Source of the DNA: Flavobacteriaceae bacterium
GTDB lineage: Bacteria > Bacteroidota > Bacteroidia > Flavobacteriales > Flavobacteriaceae
NCBI GenBank assembly: GCA_023254815.1
Contig: JALRKI010000044.1
Span: forward strand, 1-5,445
Reading direction: 5' to 3'
Length of the DNA stretch: 5,445 bases
Under the pieces are notes generated by a model, which saw only the letters and a list, made by a program, of their open reading frames with translations, made no database searches and had not been told where the DNA came from. Shown here piece by piece: positions 1-5,445 of the stretch. Numbering within the stretch: position 1 is the first letter of the stretch; every line of letters begins with the position of its first letter. The position numbers and the translations under genes were made by a program.

Positions 1-60
1 CCATTTTATCTTCTCATAAATTTTATCAAAAATAGATAAAAAATCTGCTAAGCAAATCAT
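1..60 (-). CDS. Possible start of an unknown gene, running off the left edge
   Basis: An ATG at 60-58 opens a frame that stays open to the window edge, giving 20 residues that begin MICLADFLSIFDK. The next in-frame codon set upstream reaches a TAA at about 87-85, so the frame cannot extend far in the 5' direction. The visible residues are hydrophobic and lysine-rich with no family motif. The stretch is very AT-rich, so an open frame this short could be chance. It lies in the DNA that replaces the end of the Gfo/Idh/MocA gene, so it could be the first gene of an inserted element. That is inference: no transposase motif or terminal repeat is visible. Confidence 0.25.
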   Translation of the reverse strand, partial: MICLADFLSIFDKIYEKIKW

Positions 61-131
61 ATCAAATCTTATTAGTTTTTTAGTTTACTGTTGTAATGTT
101 CACCCCTTGATAAATTTGTATTTTTTTCTAC
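1..131. other. AT-rich segment joined to a truncated gene
   Basis: My count gives roughly 30 G or C in 131 bases (about 23%), against about 38% in a 60-base line inside the neighbouring oxidoreductase fragment. The jump in composition falls where protein homology stops, at the codon after the EK of the EKP motif. None of the three minus-strand frames here resembles the expected continuation of the oxidoreductase, and all carry stops within a few dozen codons. The segment may be an insertion end, a deletion or rearrangement junction, or an assembly join. I could not identify an insertion-sequence family from the bases present. Confidence 0.5.
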
Positions 132-404
132 TTTTTCAATAAAAACGTGTTTGCCATTTTCTATGGCCATTTTTGCACAATCAAAATGATTCATGGTAGG
201 GGTGACAATGTCAATAACCTCTATTTGTGCGAGAAGTTCTTCATAACTGTTGAACCTTCGATATCCAAATTCTTTTTCTACGGTTTCAGCGGTTTTGGAG
301 TCGTTTTCAAAAAAACCTACTAGCTCATATTTTTCGGAGGCTTGAAGGAGTTTCAAGTGGATTTTTCCTAAGTGTCCTGCGCCAATTACACCGGCTTTTA
401 ACAT
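72..404 (-). pseudogene. Truncated Gfo/Idh/MocA-family oxidoreductase (N-terminal part only)
   Basis: The protein begins MLKAGVIGAGHLGKIHLK, a typical start for this NAD(P)-dependent sugar or polyol dehydrogenase family. The Rossmann nucleotide-binding motif GxGxxG lies at residues 8-13, and an acidic residue follows the second strand (FFEND, 31-35). A VTPT stretch at 67-70 and GKHVFIEK at 84-91 follow, and Lys91 corresponds to the catalytic lysine of the EKP motif. The next residue should be proline but is valine. From there the remaining 19 residues match nothing expected before a TAA. Family members usually have about 320-380 residues, so the 110 residues here lack the whole substrate-binding and dimerisation domain and are unlikely to be an active enzyme. 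The ATG at 404 is preferred over a GTG at 479. The 25 extra residues would be atypical, and a promoter-like site lies inside that extension. It is downstream of the UPF0173 gene, with a 101-base gap. Confidence 0.78.
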
Positions 405-419
405 CTGTTGTCTTTTGGT

Positions 420-454
420 CAAAATTACACGTTTTCCATGAGAATTGTAATCAA
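420..454 (-). promoter_or_regulatory. Bacteroidota-type promoter candidate for the oxidoreductase fragment
   Basis: On the minus strand TAATTTTG (427-420) fits the Bacteroidota -7 consensus TAnnTTTG exactly. A TTG (454-452) sits 24 bases upstream, slightly beyond the usual 17-23 base spacing. The -7 element ends 15 bases before the ATG at 404, so the leader would be very short. Its position inside the possible GTG-extended frame supports the downstream ATG as the original start. Confidence 0.42.
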
Positions 455-505
455 TGGTCAGGAAAGTTCCATCTGTCACAAATCCATTCGCTTCATGGAT
501 ACGTC

Positions 506-1186
506 TTAAAACGATAAGGTTGTGCCAATAAGAGGTAATATTAGAGTTTTATTTTCTTTTGAAAAATGACTCACTGCCGCCTCCGTATCTATAGAGATGG
601 GAGGAAAGGTGTTGTAATGACAACCAATGATGTGCTGGCATTCAACAAATTCTGCGGCCAAAACGGCTTCTTCTTTGCCCATGGTAAAATTGTCTCCAAT
701 GGGTAAAATTGCAAGGGATAATGGCGGGCACAGCTGTGGAATGAGTTTCATGTCGTAGGTCAAGGCAGTATCTCCAGCCACATAGAAACAGCATTCGTCA
801 TTCCATATGACAAATCCTCCTGGGTTTCCGCCATAGGTGCCATCGGGTAAGACGGAAGAGTGAATGGCAGTCACAAACTTAACGGTTCCGAAATCGAAAG
901 TGCATTTTCCACCGTGATTCATGTGGTGACCCTTAAGCCCTTTTTGGATGTACCACTGCACGATTTCAAAATTAGAAATGATGACAGCTCCAGTTTTTTG
1001 GGCTATTTGTTCTGCATCTAAAACATGATCAATGTGTCCGTGGGTCAATAAAATATAATCGGCTTTGATGCTGGCAACATCGACATCCGAGGCCAGGGGA
1101 TTACCCGTAATAAAAGGGTCAAAAAGTAATTTATAGCCTTGGGTCTCAACCAAAAAACAGGCGTGACCGTAGTAAGTTATTTTCAT
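506..1186 (-). CDS. UPF0173-type metal-dependent hydrolase (metallo-beta-lactamase fold)
   Basis: This 226-residue protein matches the usual UPF0173 length (about 225-230). It starts MKITYYGHACFLVE, the characteristic first strand with the GHA turn, so the ATG at 1186 is well supported. The metal-binding motif HxHxDH is complete (His49, His51, Asp53, His54). His109, Asp139 in AGDTAL, and His190 in GCHYNT complete a likely two-metal site. The family signature GDNFTMG is at 164-170. No signal peptide is seen, so it should be cytosolic. Family knowledge supports a Zn- or Mn-dependent hydrolase, but the natural substrate is generally unknown and nothing nearby identifies it. The stop is TAA. The 5' flank has only a poor promoter match, AAGATTTG at 1227-1220 with no well-spaced TTG. 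Both neighbouring minus-strand genes look damaged, but this one is intact. Confidence 0.93.
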   Translation of the reverse strand: MKITYYGHACFLVETQGYKLLFDPFITGNPLASDVDVASIKADYILLTHGHIDHVLDAEQIAQKTGAVIISNFEIVQWYIQKGLKGHHMNHGGKCTFDFGTVKFVTAIHSSVLPDGTYGGNPGGFVIWNDECCFYVAGDTALTYDMKLIPQLCPPLSLAILPIGDNFTMGKEEAVLAAEFVECQHIIGCHYNTFPPISIDTEAAVSHFSKENKTLILPLIGTTLSF

Positions 1187-1261
1187 GGGAATTTAAGTTT
1201 GCTTTATGACACTAAAATACAAATCTTGAATTAAACCTTGCCGTACTAACGTTATTTACTG

Positions 1262-1317
1262 CAATACAACCACCAAAATGAGCGCTCTTTTGGACCTTTT
1301 TTTAATTGGCTGTATTG
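1262..1317. repeat. Nested inverted repeat in the gap between genes
   Basis: The outer arms are CAATACAACC (1262-1271) and GGCTGTATTG (1308-1317), complementary at 9 of 10 positions. They enclose a second, tighter hairpin at 1273-1293 whose centre is the 8-base palindrome GAGCGCTC. An 8-base palindrome TAACGTTA lies just outside at 1247-1254. The rest of the gene-poor stretch 1187-1400 shows no convincing gene. This could be a small non-autonomous element, a remnant of one, or structure belonging to an untranslated RNA. There is only one copy in the window, so mobility cannot be judged. Confidence 0.45.
1273..1303 (+). terminator. Terminator-like hairpin with a T run, facing the plus strand
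   Basis: CCAAAA (1273-1278) pairs with TTTTGG (1288-1293). Inside, GAGC and GCTC can pair, with one bulged T at 1279 and some opening at the tip to form a loop. Three bases later comes a run of seven T (1297-1303), as in a Rho-independent terminator read left to right. No plus-strand gene is present upstream in the window, which is odd. Read on the minus strand the same hairpin has no U run after it, but it could still end transcripts coming from the 2TM-like gene. Confidence 0.45.
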
Positions 1318-1400
1318 AGCATTTGGCTCGTTCGATGGCTATGGATATGCCTATGACTGCTATGTTTTGGCATTTCAAAGTGCTAATTGCCCTTAGTAGC

Positions 1401-1665
1401 CTAATCAAATAAATTTTCTTTGTCTAAGCCTTTGATTGTTTTCTTTCGGGTCCAAAAAATAAATACAGCATGATGAAATAAAAATACTCCCCAGATAATC
1501 GCTGTCATGACAATACTGCTTCTTCTTTCGTAGGTTGAGGCAAAACCGAACTCGAACCACGCTAAAGAAATGAGGTTGTGCACAACATAGGTGGTAAGGT
1601 GAAATCTAAAACCGATGTCATAAATGGGCAGTTGTTCACGGTCTTTTTTACCAAAATACCATCAT
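1401..1665 (-). pseudogene. Small two-helix (2TM-like) membrane protein with a broken 5' end
   Basis: From 1661 to the TAG at 1401 the frame reads 86 residues. It begins WYFGKKDREQLPIYDIG, followed by a first hydrophobic helix containing FHLTTYVVHNLISLAW. A second helix contains IIWGVFLFHHAVFIFW, and the tail is basic, RKKTIKGLDKENLF. The pattern F-HL--YVV-N, then WG---F-HA---F, then a basic tail resembles the Bacteroidota 2TM domain, a membrane module of unknown function. No ATG is in frame before a TGA at 1664-1662. The first usable start is a GTG at 1583, which would cut into helix one. Two single-event repairs fit. Removing one T from the TTTT at 1656-1653 would give ATGATG at 1665 and a start MMVFGKKDRE. 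Alternatively, reading or mutating the TGA would join the frame to an ATG at 1706, giving 101 residues. A real frameshift, a nonsense mutation or a sequencing error are all possible. Confidence 0.5.
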
Positions 1666-1723
1666 TCAACGTGTTGAGCGGGAGCTAATGCCGCATTAAA
1701 AAACATCGAAACACGGAATGAAT

Positions 1724-1742
1724 GCCCGAGATTTTTCGGGGC
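1724..1742 (-). terminator. Weak terminator-like hairpin after the ABC-F gene
   Basis: CCCGA (1725-1729) and TCGGG (1736-1740) form a five-pair GC-rich stem with a six-base loop. G1724 and C1742 can add a pair across a bulged G1741. On the minus strand it begins about 8 bases after the ABC-F stop codon, where a terminator would be expected. No clear U run follows, so the call rests on position and stem only. Confidence 0.4.
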
Positions 1743-1750
1743 TGTTTTGA

Positions 1751-3604
1751 CTATTCCATTTTCAGAGACAATTCAAGCCAGCGCGCTTCGAGTTGCTCGA
1801 TTTGGTGGTTGATTTGGTGCAATTCTATGGACAAAGCATTGATGTCGTTATCAGGCACCTCCTGACGGACAAAAAGTGTCTCAATGGTAGATTTCTTGTT
1901 GCCTAGTTCTATGATTTCCGCCTCAATGGCCTCAAATTCCTTTTTTTCCTGATAGGACAATTTGGCAATAGGCTTAGTCTTTTCACCGATGGTCTTGATT
2001 TTTTCTGGGCTCTTTTCTGGCAGTTTGGAGTCTTCATATGCCCTGAAATCGGAGTAGTTTCCAGGAAAATCTTCAATTTCACCATGTCCCCTAAAGACAA
2101 ACAAATGGTCGACGATTTTATCCATAAAATATCGATCGTGTGAAACCACTAATAGACAGCCTGGATAGTCGAGCAAAAAATCCTCTAATACATTGAGAGT
2201 GGCAATGTCAAGGTCGTTGGTGGGCTCATCGAGAATTAAAAAATTGGGATTTTGAATCAGTACCGTACACAAATAGAGCCTTTTTTGTTCACCACCACTC
2301 AATTTTTCTACGAAGTCATGCTGTCTGCTGCGAGAAAACAAAAATTTCTCAAGTAACTGTCCGGCCGAAATACTGCGTCCTTTGGTGAGAGTAATATATT
2401 CGCCAAACTCTTTGATGACATCAATTACTTTTTGTCCTTCCTTTACCGTGATGCCACTTTGAGTAAAATAACCAAATTTAATGGTGTCGCCAACAATAAT
2501 CTTACCGCTGTCAACTCGAGTATTTTGGGCGATCATGTTGAGAAAGGTAGATTTTCCAGTGCCGTTTTTACCGATAATGCCAATGCGTTCACCCTTCCTA
2601 AAGAAGTATTCGAACTGATTCAAAATGGTCAATTCCCCGAATTTTTTGGATGCTTTGTGAATTTCCAAAATTTTAGATCCCATACGTTCAACGACAATTT
2701 CCAGTTCCACTTTGTGATCGTTTCTGCGCTTTTGAGATTCTTCTTTAATCTTGAAAAAGTCATCAATTCTGGATTTAGATTTTGTCGTTCTTGCCTTGGG
2801 TTGTCGCCTCATCCAATCCAATTCTTTCTGATACAATCGTTTGGCTTTGACTAAACTGACTTCTTCCTGTTGGAGCCGCTCTTCTTTTTTTTGCAAGAAA
2901 AAAGAGTAATTACCTTTGTAACTGTAGAGTTCACCTTGATCGAGCTCAAGTATTTCATTGCACACGCGCTCCAAAAAATAGCGGTCGTGAGTCACCATAA
3001 ACAGGGTGATATTTTCCCTATTAAAATACTGCTCCAACCATTCAATCATGTCCAAATCCAAATGATTGGTGGGTTCATCCAAAATGAGCAAATCGGGCTT
3101 GTTGATTAAAGTGACTGCCAAGCCAAGCCTCTTCCTTTGTCCCCCAGACAGTTGGCCAACCTTTTGGTTGAGATCGTCAAGTTTTAATTTTGATAAAATT
3201 TGACTGTATTGGGTTTCAAAATCCCAAGCATTGTACTGTTCCATTTTTTCAAAAGCCACTTGATAGGCTTTATCGTCACCTGGATTGTTCAAAGCATGGT
3301 TGTAGTCTGCAATAATCTTGACAATAGGGTTGTCTGATTGGAAGATTGTTTCCTCTACCGTTCGATGATCTTCGAACGTATCGTTTTGAGATAAATAGGC
3401 GATAAACAAATCCTTACGACTAGAAACCTGACCATGGTTTGGGTTATCTCGACCGGCAATGATATTAAGAATTGAGGTCTTTCCTGCACCATTTTTGGCG
3501 ATAAGTGCTATTTTTTGACCCTTGTTTATTCCAAAGGACAACTGTTCAAAAAGGGTGAGCTCGCCATAGGATTTGGAGAGGTTCTCAACTGAAATGTAGT
3601 TCAT
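1751..3604 (-). CDS. uup: Uup-type ABC-F family ATPase
   Basis: This 617-residue protein has two ABC ATPase domains and no membrane segments, the ABC-F layout; E. coli Uup has 635 residues. Domain 1 has Walker A AKNGAGKT (36-43), signature LSGGQ (152-156), Walker B LLILDEPTNHLD (172-183, Glu177 catalytic) and switch His206 in VTHDR. The linker between domains contains WMRRQPKAR (264-272), typical of Uup rather than EttA or drug-resistance ABC-F proteins. Domain 2 has Walker A GKNGTGKS (345-352), signature LSGGE (435-439), Walker B FLILDEPTNDLD (455-466, Glu460) and SHDR (488-491). A charged C-terminal region (about 545-617) looks like the coiled-coil Uup domain that binds nucleic acid. Known roles of the family are ribosome-associated ATPase activity and effects on precise transposon excision and branched DNA. 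The first Walker A glycine is alanine (Ala36), which I recall as common in Bacteroidota homologues. The start MNYISVENLSKSYGE is canonical. It is separated by 119 bases from the upstream DUF5916 gene. Confidence 0.93.
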   Translation of the reverse strand: MNYISVENLSKSYGELTLFEQLSFGINKGQKIALIAKNGAGKTSILNIIAGRDNPNHGQVSSRKDLFIAYLSQNDTFEDHRTVEETIFQSDNPIVKIIADYNHALNNPGDDKAYQVAFEKMEQYNAWDFETQYSQILSKLKLDDLNQKVGQLSGGQRKRLGLAVTLINKPDLLILDEPTNHLDLDMIEWLEQYFNRENITLFMVTHDRYFLERVCNEILELDQGELYSYKGNYSFFLQKKEERLQQEEVSLVKAKRLYQKELDWMRRQPKARTTKSKSRIDDFFKIKEESQKRRNDHKVELEIVVERMGSKILEIHKASKKFGELTILNQFEYFFRKGERIGIIGKNGTGKSTFLNMIAQNTRVDSGKIIVGDTIKFGYFTQSGITVKEGQKVIDVIKEFGEYITLTKGRSISAGQLLEKFLFSRSRQHDFVEKLSGGEQKRLYLCTVLIQNPNFLILDEPTNDLDIATLNVLEDFLLDYPGCLLVVSHDRYFMDKIVDHLFVFRGHGEIEDFPGNYSDFRAYEDSKLPEKSPEKIKTIGEKTKPIAKLSYQEKKEFEAIEAEIIELGNKKSTIETLFVRQEVPDNDINALSIELHQINHQIEQLEARWLELSLKME

Positions 3605-3609
3605 CGAGT

Positions 3610-3692
3610 GATTTTGGCAAAGCTAATCAATTTGCTCCAGTTCAATTCACAGCAAACGAACCTGCTACATATGATTTAGTCATGCCAAAATC
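3610..3692. repeat. 10-base perfect inverted repeat in the ABC-F leader
   Basis: GATTTTGGCA (3610-3619) and TGCCAAAATC (3683-3692) are exact complements separated by 63 bases. In a minus-strand transcript entering from the DUF5916 side, the second arm ends five bases before the ABC-F ATG, so pairing would place the ribosome entry region in a stem. The proximal arm also overlaps the -7 promoter element by two bases. One such pair somewhere in a window this size is not very unlikely by chance. Confidence 0.4.
3618..3645 (-). promoter_or_regulatory. uup: Bacteroidota-type promoter candidate for the ABC-F gene
   Basis: On the minus strand TTG (3645-3643) is followed after 17 bases by TAGCTTTG (3625-3618). 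This is an exact fit to the TTG / TAnnTTTG promoter described for Bacteroidota, with spacing at the low end of the accepted range. The -7 element ends 13 bases before the ATG, so transcripts from it would have a leader of only a few bases and would lack the upstream arm of the inverted repeat. Confidence 0.48.
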
Positions 3693-3723
3693 GAAAGTGT
3701 TTGCCTCTATTTTTTTTATCGTG

Positions 3724-5445
3724 TCAGAGGTCGAATTGATATTGGAACTTGCAATAGAGTTGACTGTTTTCTATCCCATATTTGTTATCTCCATTGAACT
3801 CAGCATAGCCGTTGGTTCCACCTATGTAAAAAATGGTATTCGGATTGGGGTTCCATTTGAACAAGGGTTGGTAGAAAAATGTATTGCTAAAATTGTTGAA
3901 CTCTCCGATAAGTCTAAAGGACAGCGCTTTGTTGAATTGAAAATTGATTGATGTTCGGCCAATATAACCCGAGGTATAGAAGCTACCATCTTCTTTGTTT
4001 TTTAACTGATAATAGCGCAAACTTGGTCTAAAAGAAAGTTTAGGTGTGATTTGAAAGTTGTTAAAAGTTTCAAAGTATAAACGATTGCCTATTTGTGGGT
4101 TACTACTGTCATACCAAAGCGATTCTCCTAATAGGGTAAAAAATCCCATACTCACAGATTCTGAAGGATTATATCTCATAAATACGGACAAGTTTTGAAG
4201 ATTTTTTGCATTAAACCCCTCAAACTCTTCGTTAACCACGTGTTCAAATGAAATTTCGGATATGATATTGTAATCCATCTGGATAAAGGAGGAAATGCCA
4301 ACTTGGAGGTATTTTCTTAAATTATCAAAATTGTTAGTGATCTGAGCGTTTAGGCGGGTACTGATTTGTTTGAAAAAACTTCCTTTCTCAAAAAATTTCT
4401 GGTATCCTTGGGATGCCGTTAAGGTTCTAATATTGTTGCGTGTCACAAAACCCAATGGAGTCTGATAATGGGGAGAAAATTGAGTAAAGTTGATTCTAGA
4501 ATTCCAGTTGTTTGTATCTCTTCTCAAATATAGATTGATGGCATCACCGTTCAGCTTTTCTCCATCGAGTTGTGAAGTAGCGTTTCCGATAAGGTCATTT
4601 TCACTGATCCAATCAGCCGTGGGTTCTAAAACAATGCTCCGATTGTACTCTATCCCAGCAGTGTAAGATTTGCTAAATCGCAGCAAACCATCCAAACCCA
4701 AGGTATGCCCATAGCCACCATCCTTGAAAAAGCGATTGGTCGTTAAAATGCCAAAGTTACTGCCATTGGAATAATTTCTTTGGTATCTCAAGATGTTGGA
4801 ATAGGCAGCCTTACCGGCTCCGAAGTAAGATCGATTTTCACCTGCCAACAAATAGGGAGATTCTTCATCATAGGCTGTGAGCCAATAAACACGCTGTTTT
4901 TCTCCTTGGCTAATAACTTTTGTAGATAACAATGGTTTATTGATCGATCGGGTGTAAACTGTGCTAAGGTTGGTTTCAATGATGTCATTTCCTTCATTGA
5001 AGTATGGTCGACGCTCCATAAAAAAAATGGCAAAATTGTTGTTGGCCGTAACTTGGGATACATCGGCTTCAACTTGTGAAAAGTCAGGATTGACGGCATA
5101 TTCCAGCGAAGTGGTATTGCTTAAATCAAACAATCCACTAAGCCCAGCAGTGCTTTTAGGTTTGTCGTATGAAAATTCATTGCCATCGCCCTCACCTGAC
5201 AATCCAGCATAAACGTAGGGCAGCAAACTTACACGATTTTTACTTTCAATATCAGTTAAAGTAATTGTGGTAGGGACTTGGCAGGGTAAACAGGCATTGT
5301 TTCGGTCTATTGGGAAATTGAAATTTTGGGTGCGGCTTTCTTGGGTATAGGTCGATCGATAGAGCAAAATATTCCAAGTCATCTCGGGTTCCATTTTAAA
5401 TTGCAACACGGAAAAAGGAATTTTCAATTCAACATGATAGCTGTC
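3724..5445 (-). CDS. DUF5916 domain outer-membrane beta-barrel protein (C-terminal part; 5' end off window)
   Basis: The frame is open from the right edge to a TGA at 3724, giving 573 residues of a protein usually about 750-870 long. The missing part would hold the signal peptide and most of the N-terminal carbohydrate-binding family 9-like domain. The visible first residues, YHVELKIPFSVLQF, look like the last strand region of that domain. DUF5916 landmarks follow: SLLPYVYAGL (73-82 of the visible part), NPDFSQVEAD (119-128) and FFMERRPYFNEG (141-152), close to the family's FFxExRPFFxEG. The remaining 420 residues alternate polar and aromatic residues in short strands and end CKFQYQFDL, as expected for a barrel in the outer membrane. 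The function of the family is not established; a role in binding or handling surface glycans or other ligands is only inferred. A TTG at 5427 is not a credible start because the conserved frame continues upstream of it. The next gene downstream is the ABC-F ATPase. Confidence 0.9.
   Translation of the reverse strand, partial: DSYHVELKIPFSVLQFKMEPEMTWNILLYRSTYTQESRTQNFNFPIDRNNACLPCQVPTTITLTDIESKNRVSLLPYVYAGLSGEGDGNEFSYDKPKSTAGLSGLFDLSNTTSLEYAVNPDFSQVEADVSQVTANNNFAIFFMERRPYFNEGNDIIETNLSTVYTRSINKPLLSTKVISQGEKQRVYWLTAYDEESPYLLAGENRSYFGAGKAAYSNILRYQRNYSNGSNFGILTTNRFFKDGGYGHTLGLDGLLRFSKSYTAGIEYNRSIVLEPTADWISENDLIGNATSQLDGEKLNGDAINLYLRRDTNNWNSRINFTQFSPHYQTPLGFVTRNNIRTLTASQGYQKFFEKGSFFKQISTRLNAQITNNFDNLRKYLQVGISSFIQMDYNIISEISFEHVVNEEFEGFNAKNLQNLSVFMRYNPSESVSMGFFTLLGESLWYDSSNPQIGNRLYFETFNNFQITPKLSFRPSLRYYQLKNKEDGSFYTSGYIGRTSINFQFNKALSFRLIGEFNNFSNTFFYQPLFKWNPNPNTIFYIGGTNGYAEFNGDNKYGIENSQLYCKFQYQFDL

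Noticed and set aside
405..479. GTG-started N-terminal extension of the oxidoreductase fragment, 25 residues
   Set aside because: The family start MLKAGVIGAG begins at 404, the extra residues resemble no domain, and a TAnnTTTG promoter-like element lies within them.
1220..1227. AAGATTTG as a -7 promoter element for the UPF0173 gene
   Set aside because: It misses the first T of TAnnTTTG and has no TTG at the right distance, so it is too weak to list as a feature.
1278..1412. Plus-strand frame of 44 codons rich in methionine and alanine
   Set aside because: It starts inside the hairpin, overlaps the end of the 2TM-like gene, and shows no family resemblance. It is probably a by-product of the sequence on the other strand.
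1575..1586. Perfect 12-base palindrome GTTGTGCACAAC
   Set aside because: About one such palindrome is expected by chance in a window of this size, and it encodes VVHN inside the first helix of the 2TM-like protein.
1662..1664. In-frame TGA as evidence of TGA being read as tryptophan
   Set aside because: The DUF5916 gene ends on TGA at a typical barrel C-terminus, and the large intact genes contain no internal TGA, so the normal code is in use.
2432..2854. Plus-strand open frame of 140 codons opposite the ABC-F gene
   Set aside because: It lies entirely antisense to a well-conserved gene, has no recognisable domain, and is explained by the codon usage of that gene.
3682..3951. Plus-strand open frame of 89 codons opposite the end of the DUF5916 gene
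   Set aside because: Most of it is antisense to barrel-coding sequence. The predicted protein has no domain and no promoter-like site precedes it.
4788..5212. Further open frames on both strands inside the DUF5916 gene
   Set aside because: They overlap the conserved NPDFSQVEAD and FFMERRPYF region in other frames and show no independent coding features.
5425..5427. TTG as the start of the DUF5916 protein
   Set aside because: The frame continues upstream to the window edge with fitting residues (DSYHVE before LKIPFS), and family proteins are much longer, so the true start lies outside the window.

Overview
The window comes from a bacterium of the phylum Bacteroidota, probably a Cytophagales-like or related marine lineage. 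Three things suggest this. It carries a DUF5916 outer-membrane protein, a family concentrated in Bacteroidota. Two promoter-like sites fit the Bacteroidota TTG / TAnnTTTG consensus. Base composition is AT-rich, near 38-40% GC where I counted in coding DNA. TGA is used as an ordinary stop (the DUF5916 gene ends on it), so the standard bacterial code applies.

Every recognisable gene is on the minus strand, so transcription runs from right to left. In that order: (1) the C-terminal two thirds of a DUF5916 outer-membrane beta-barrel protein, open at the right edge (3724-5445); (2) a complete Uup-type ABC-F ATPase of 617 residues (1751-3604), with its own promoter-like site and a weak hairpin just past its stop; (3) a small two-helix membrane protein resembling the 2TM domain family, whose 5' end is broken (1401-1665); (4) about 214 bases without a convincing gene, holding a nested inverted repeat and a terminator-like hairpin with a T run that faces the plus strand; (5) a complete UPF0173-type metal-dependent hydrolase (506-1186); (6) the N-terminal 91 codons of a Gfo/Idh/MocA-family oxidoreductase, cut off exactly at its catalytic EKP motif (72-404); (7) a very AT-rich stretch, about 23% GC, that replaces the rest of that gene and may begin another gene running off the left edge (1-131).

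The genes do not form an obvious pathway. DUF5916 is a cell-surface protein, Uup acts on ribosomes or DNA intermediates, and UPF0173 is a cytosolic hydrolase. The gaps and separate promoter-like sites suggest independent transcription units rather than one operon. I see no CRISPR array, tRNA, rRNA or recognisable transposase, and no clear new multi-gene system. The most notable points are the clean truncation at the left end, the broken 2TM-like gene, the orphan plus-strand terminator-like element, and the possible leader structure before the ABC-F gene.
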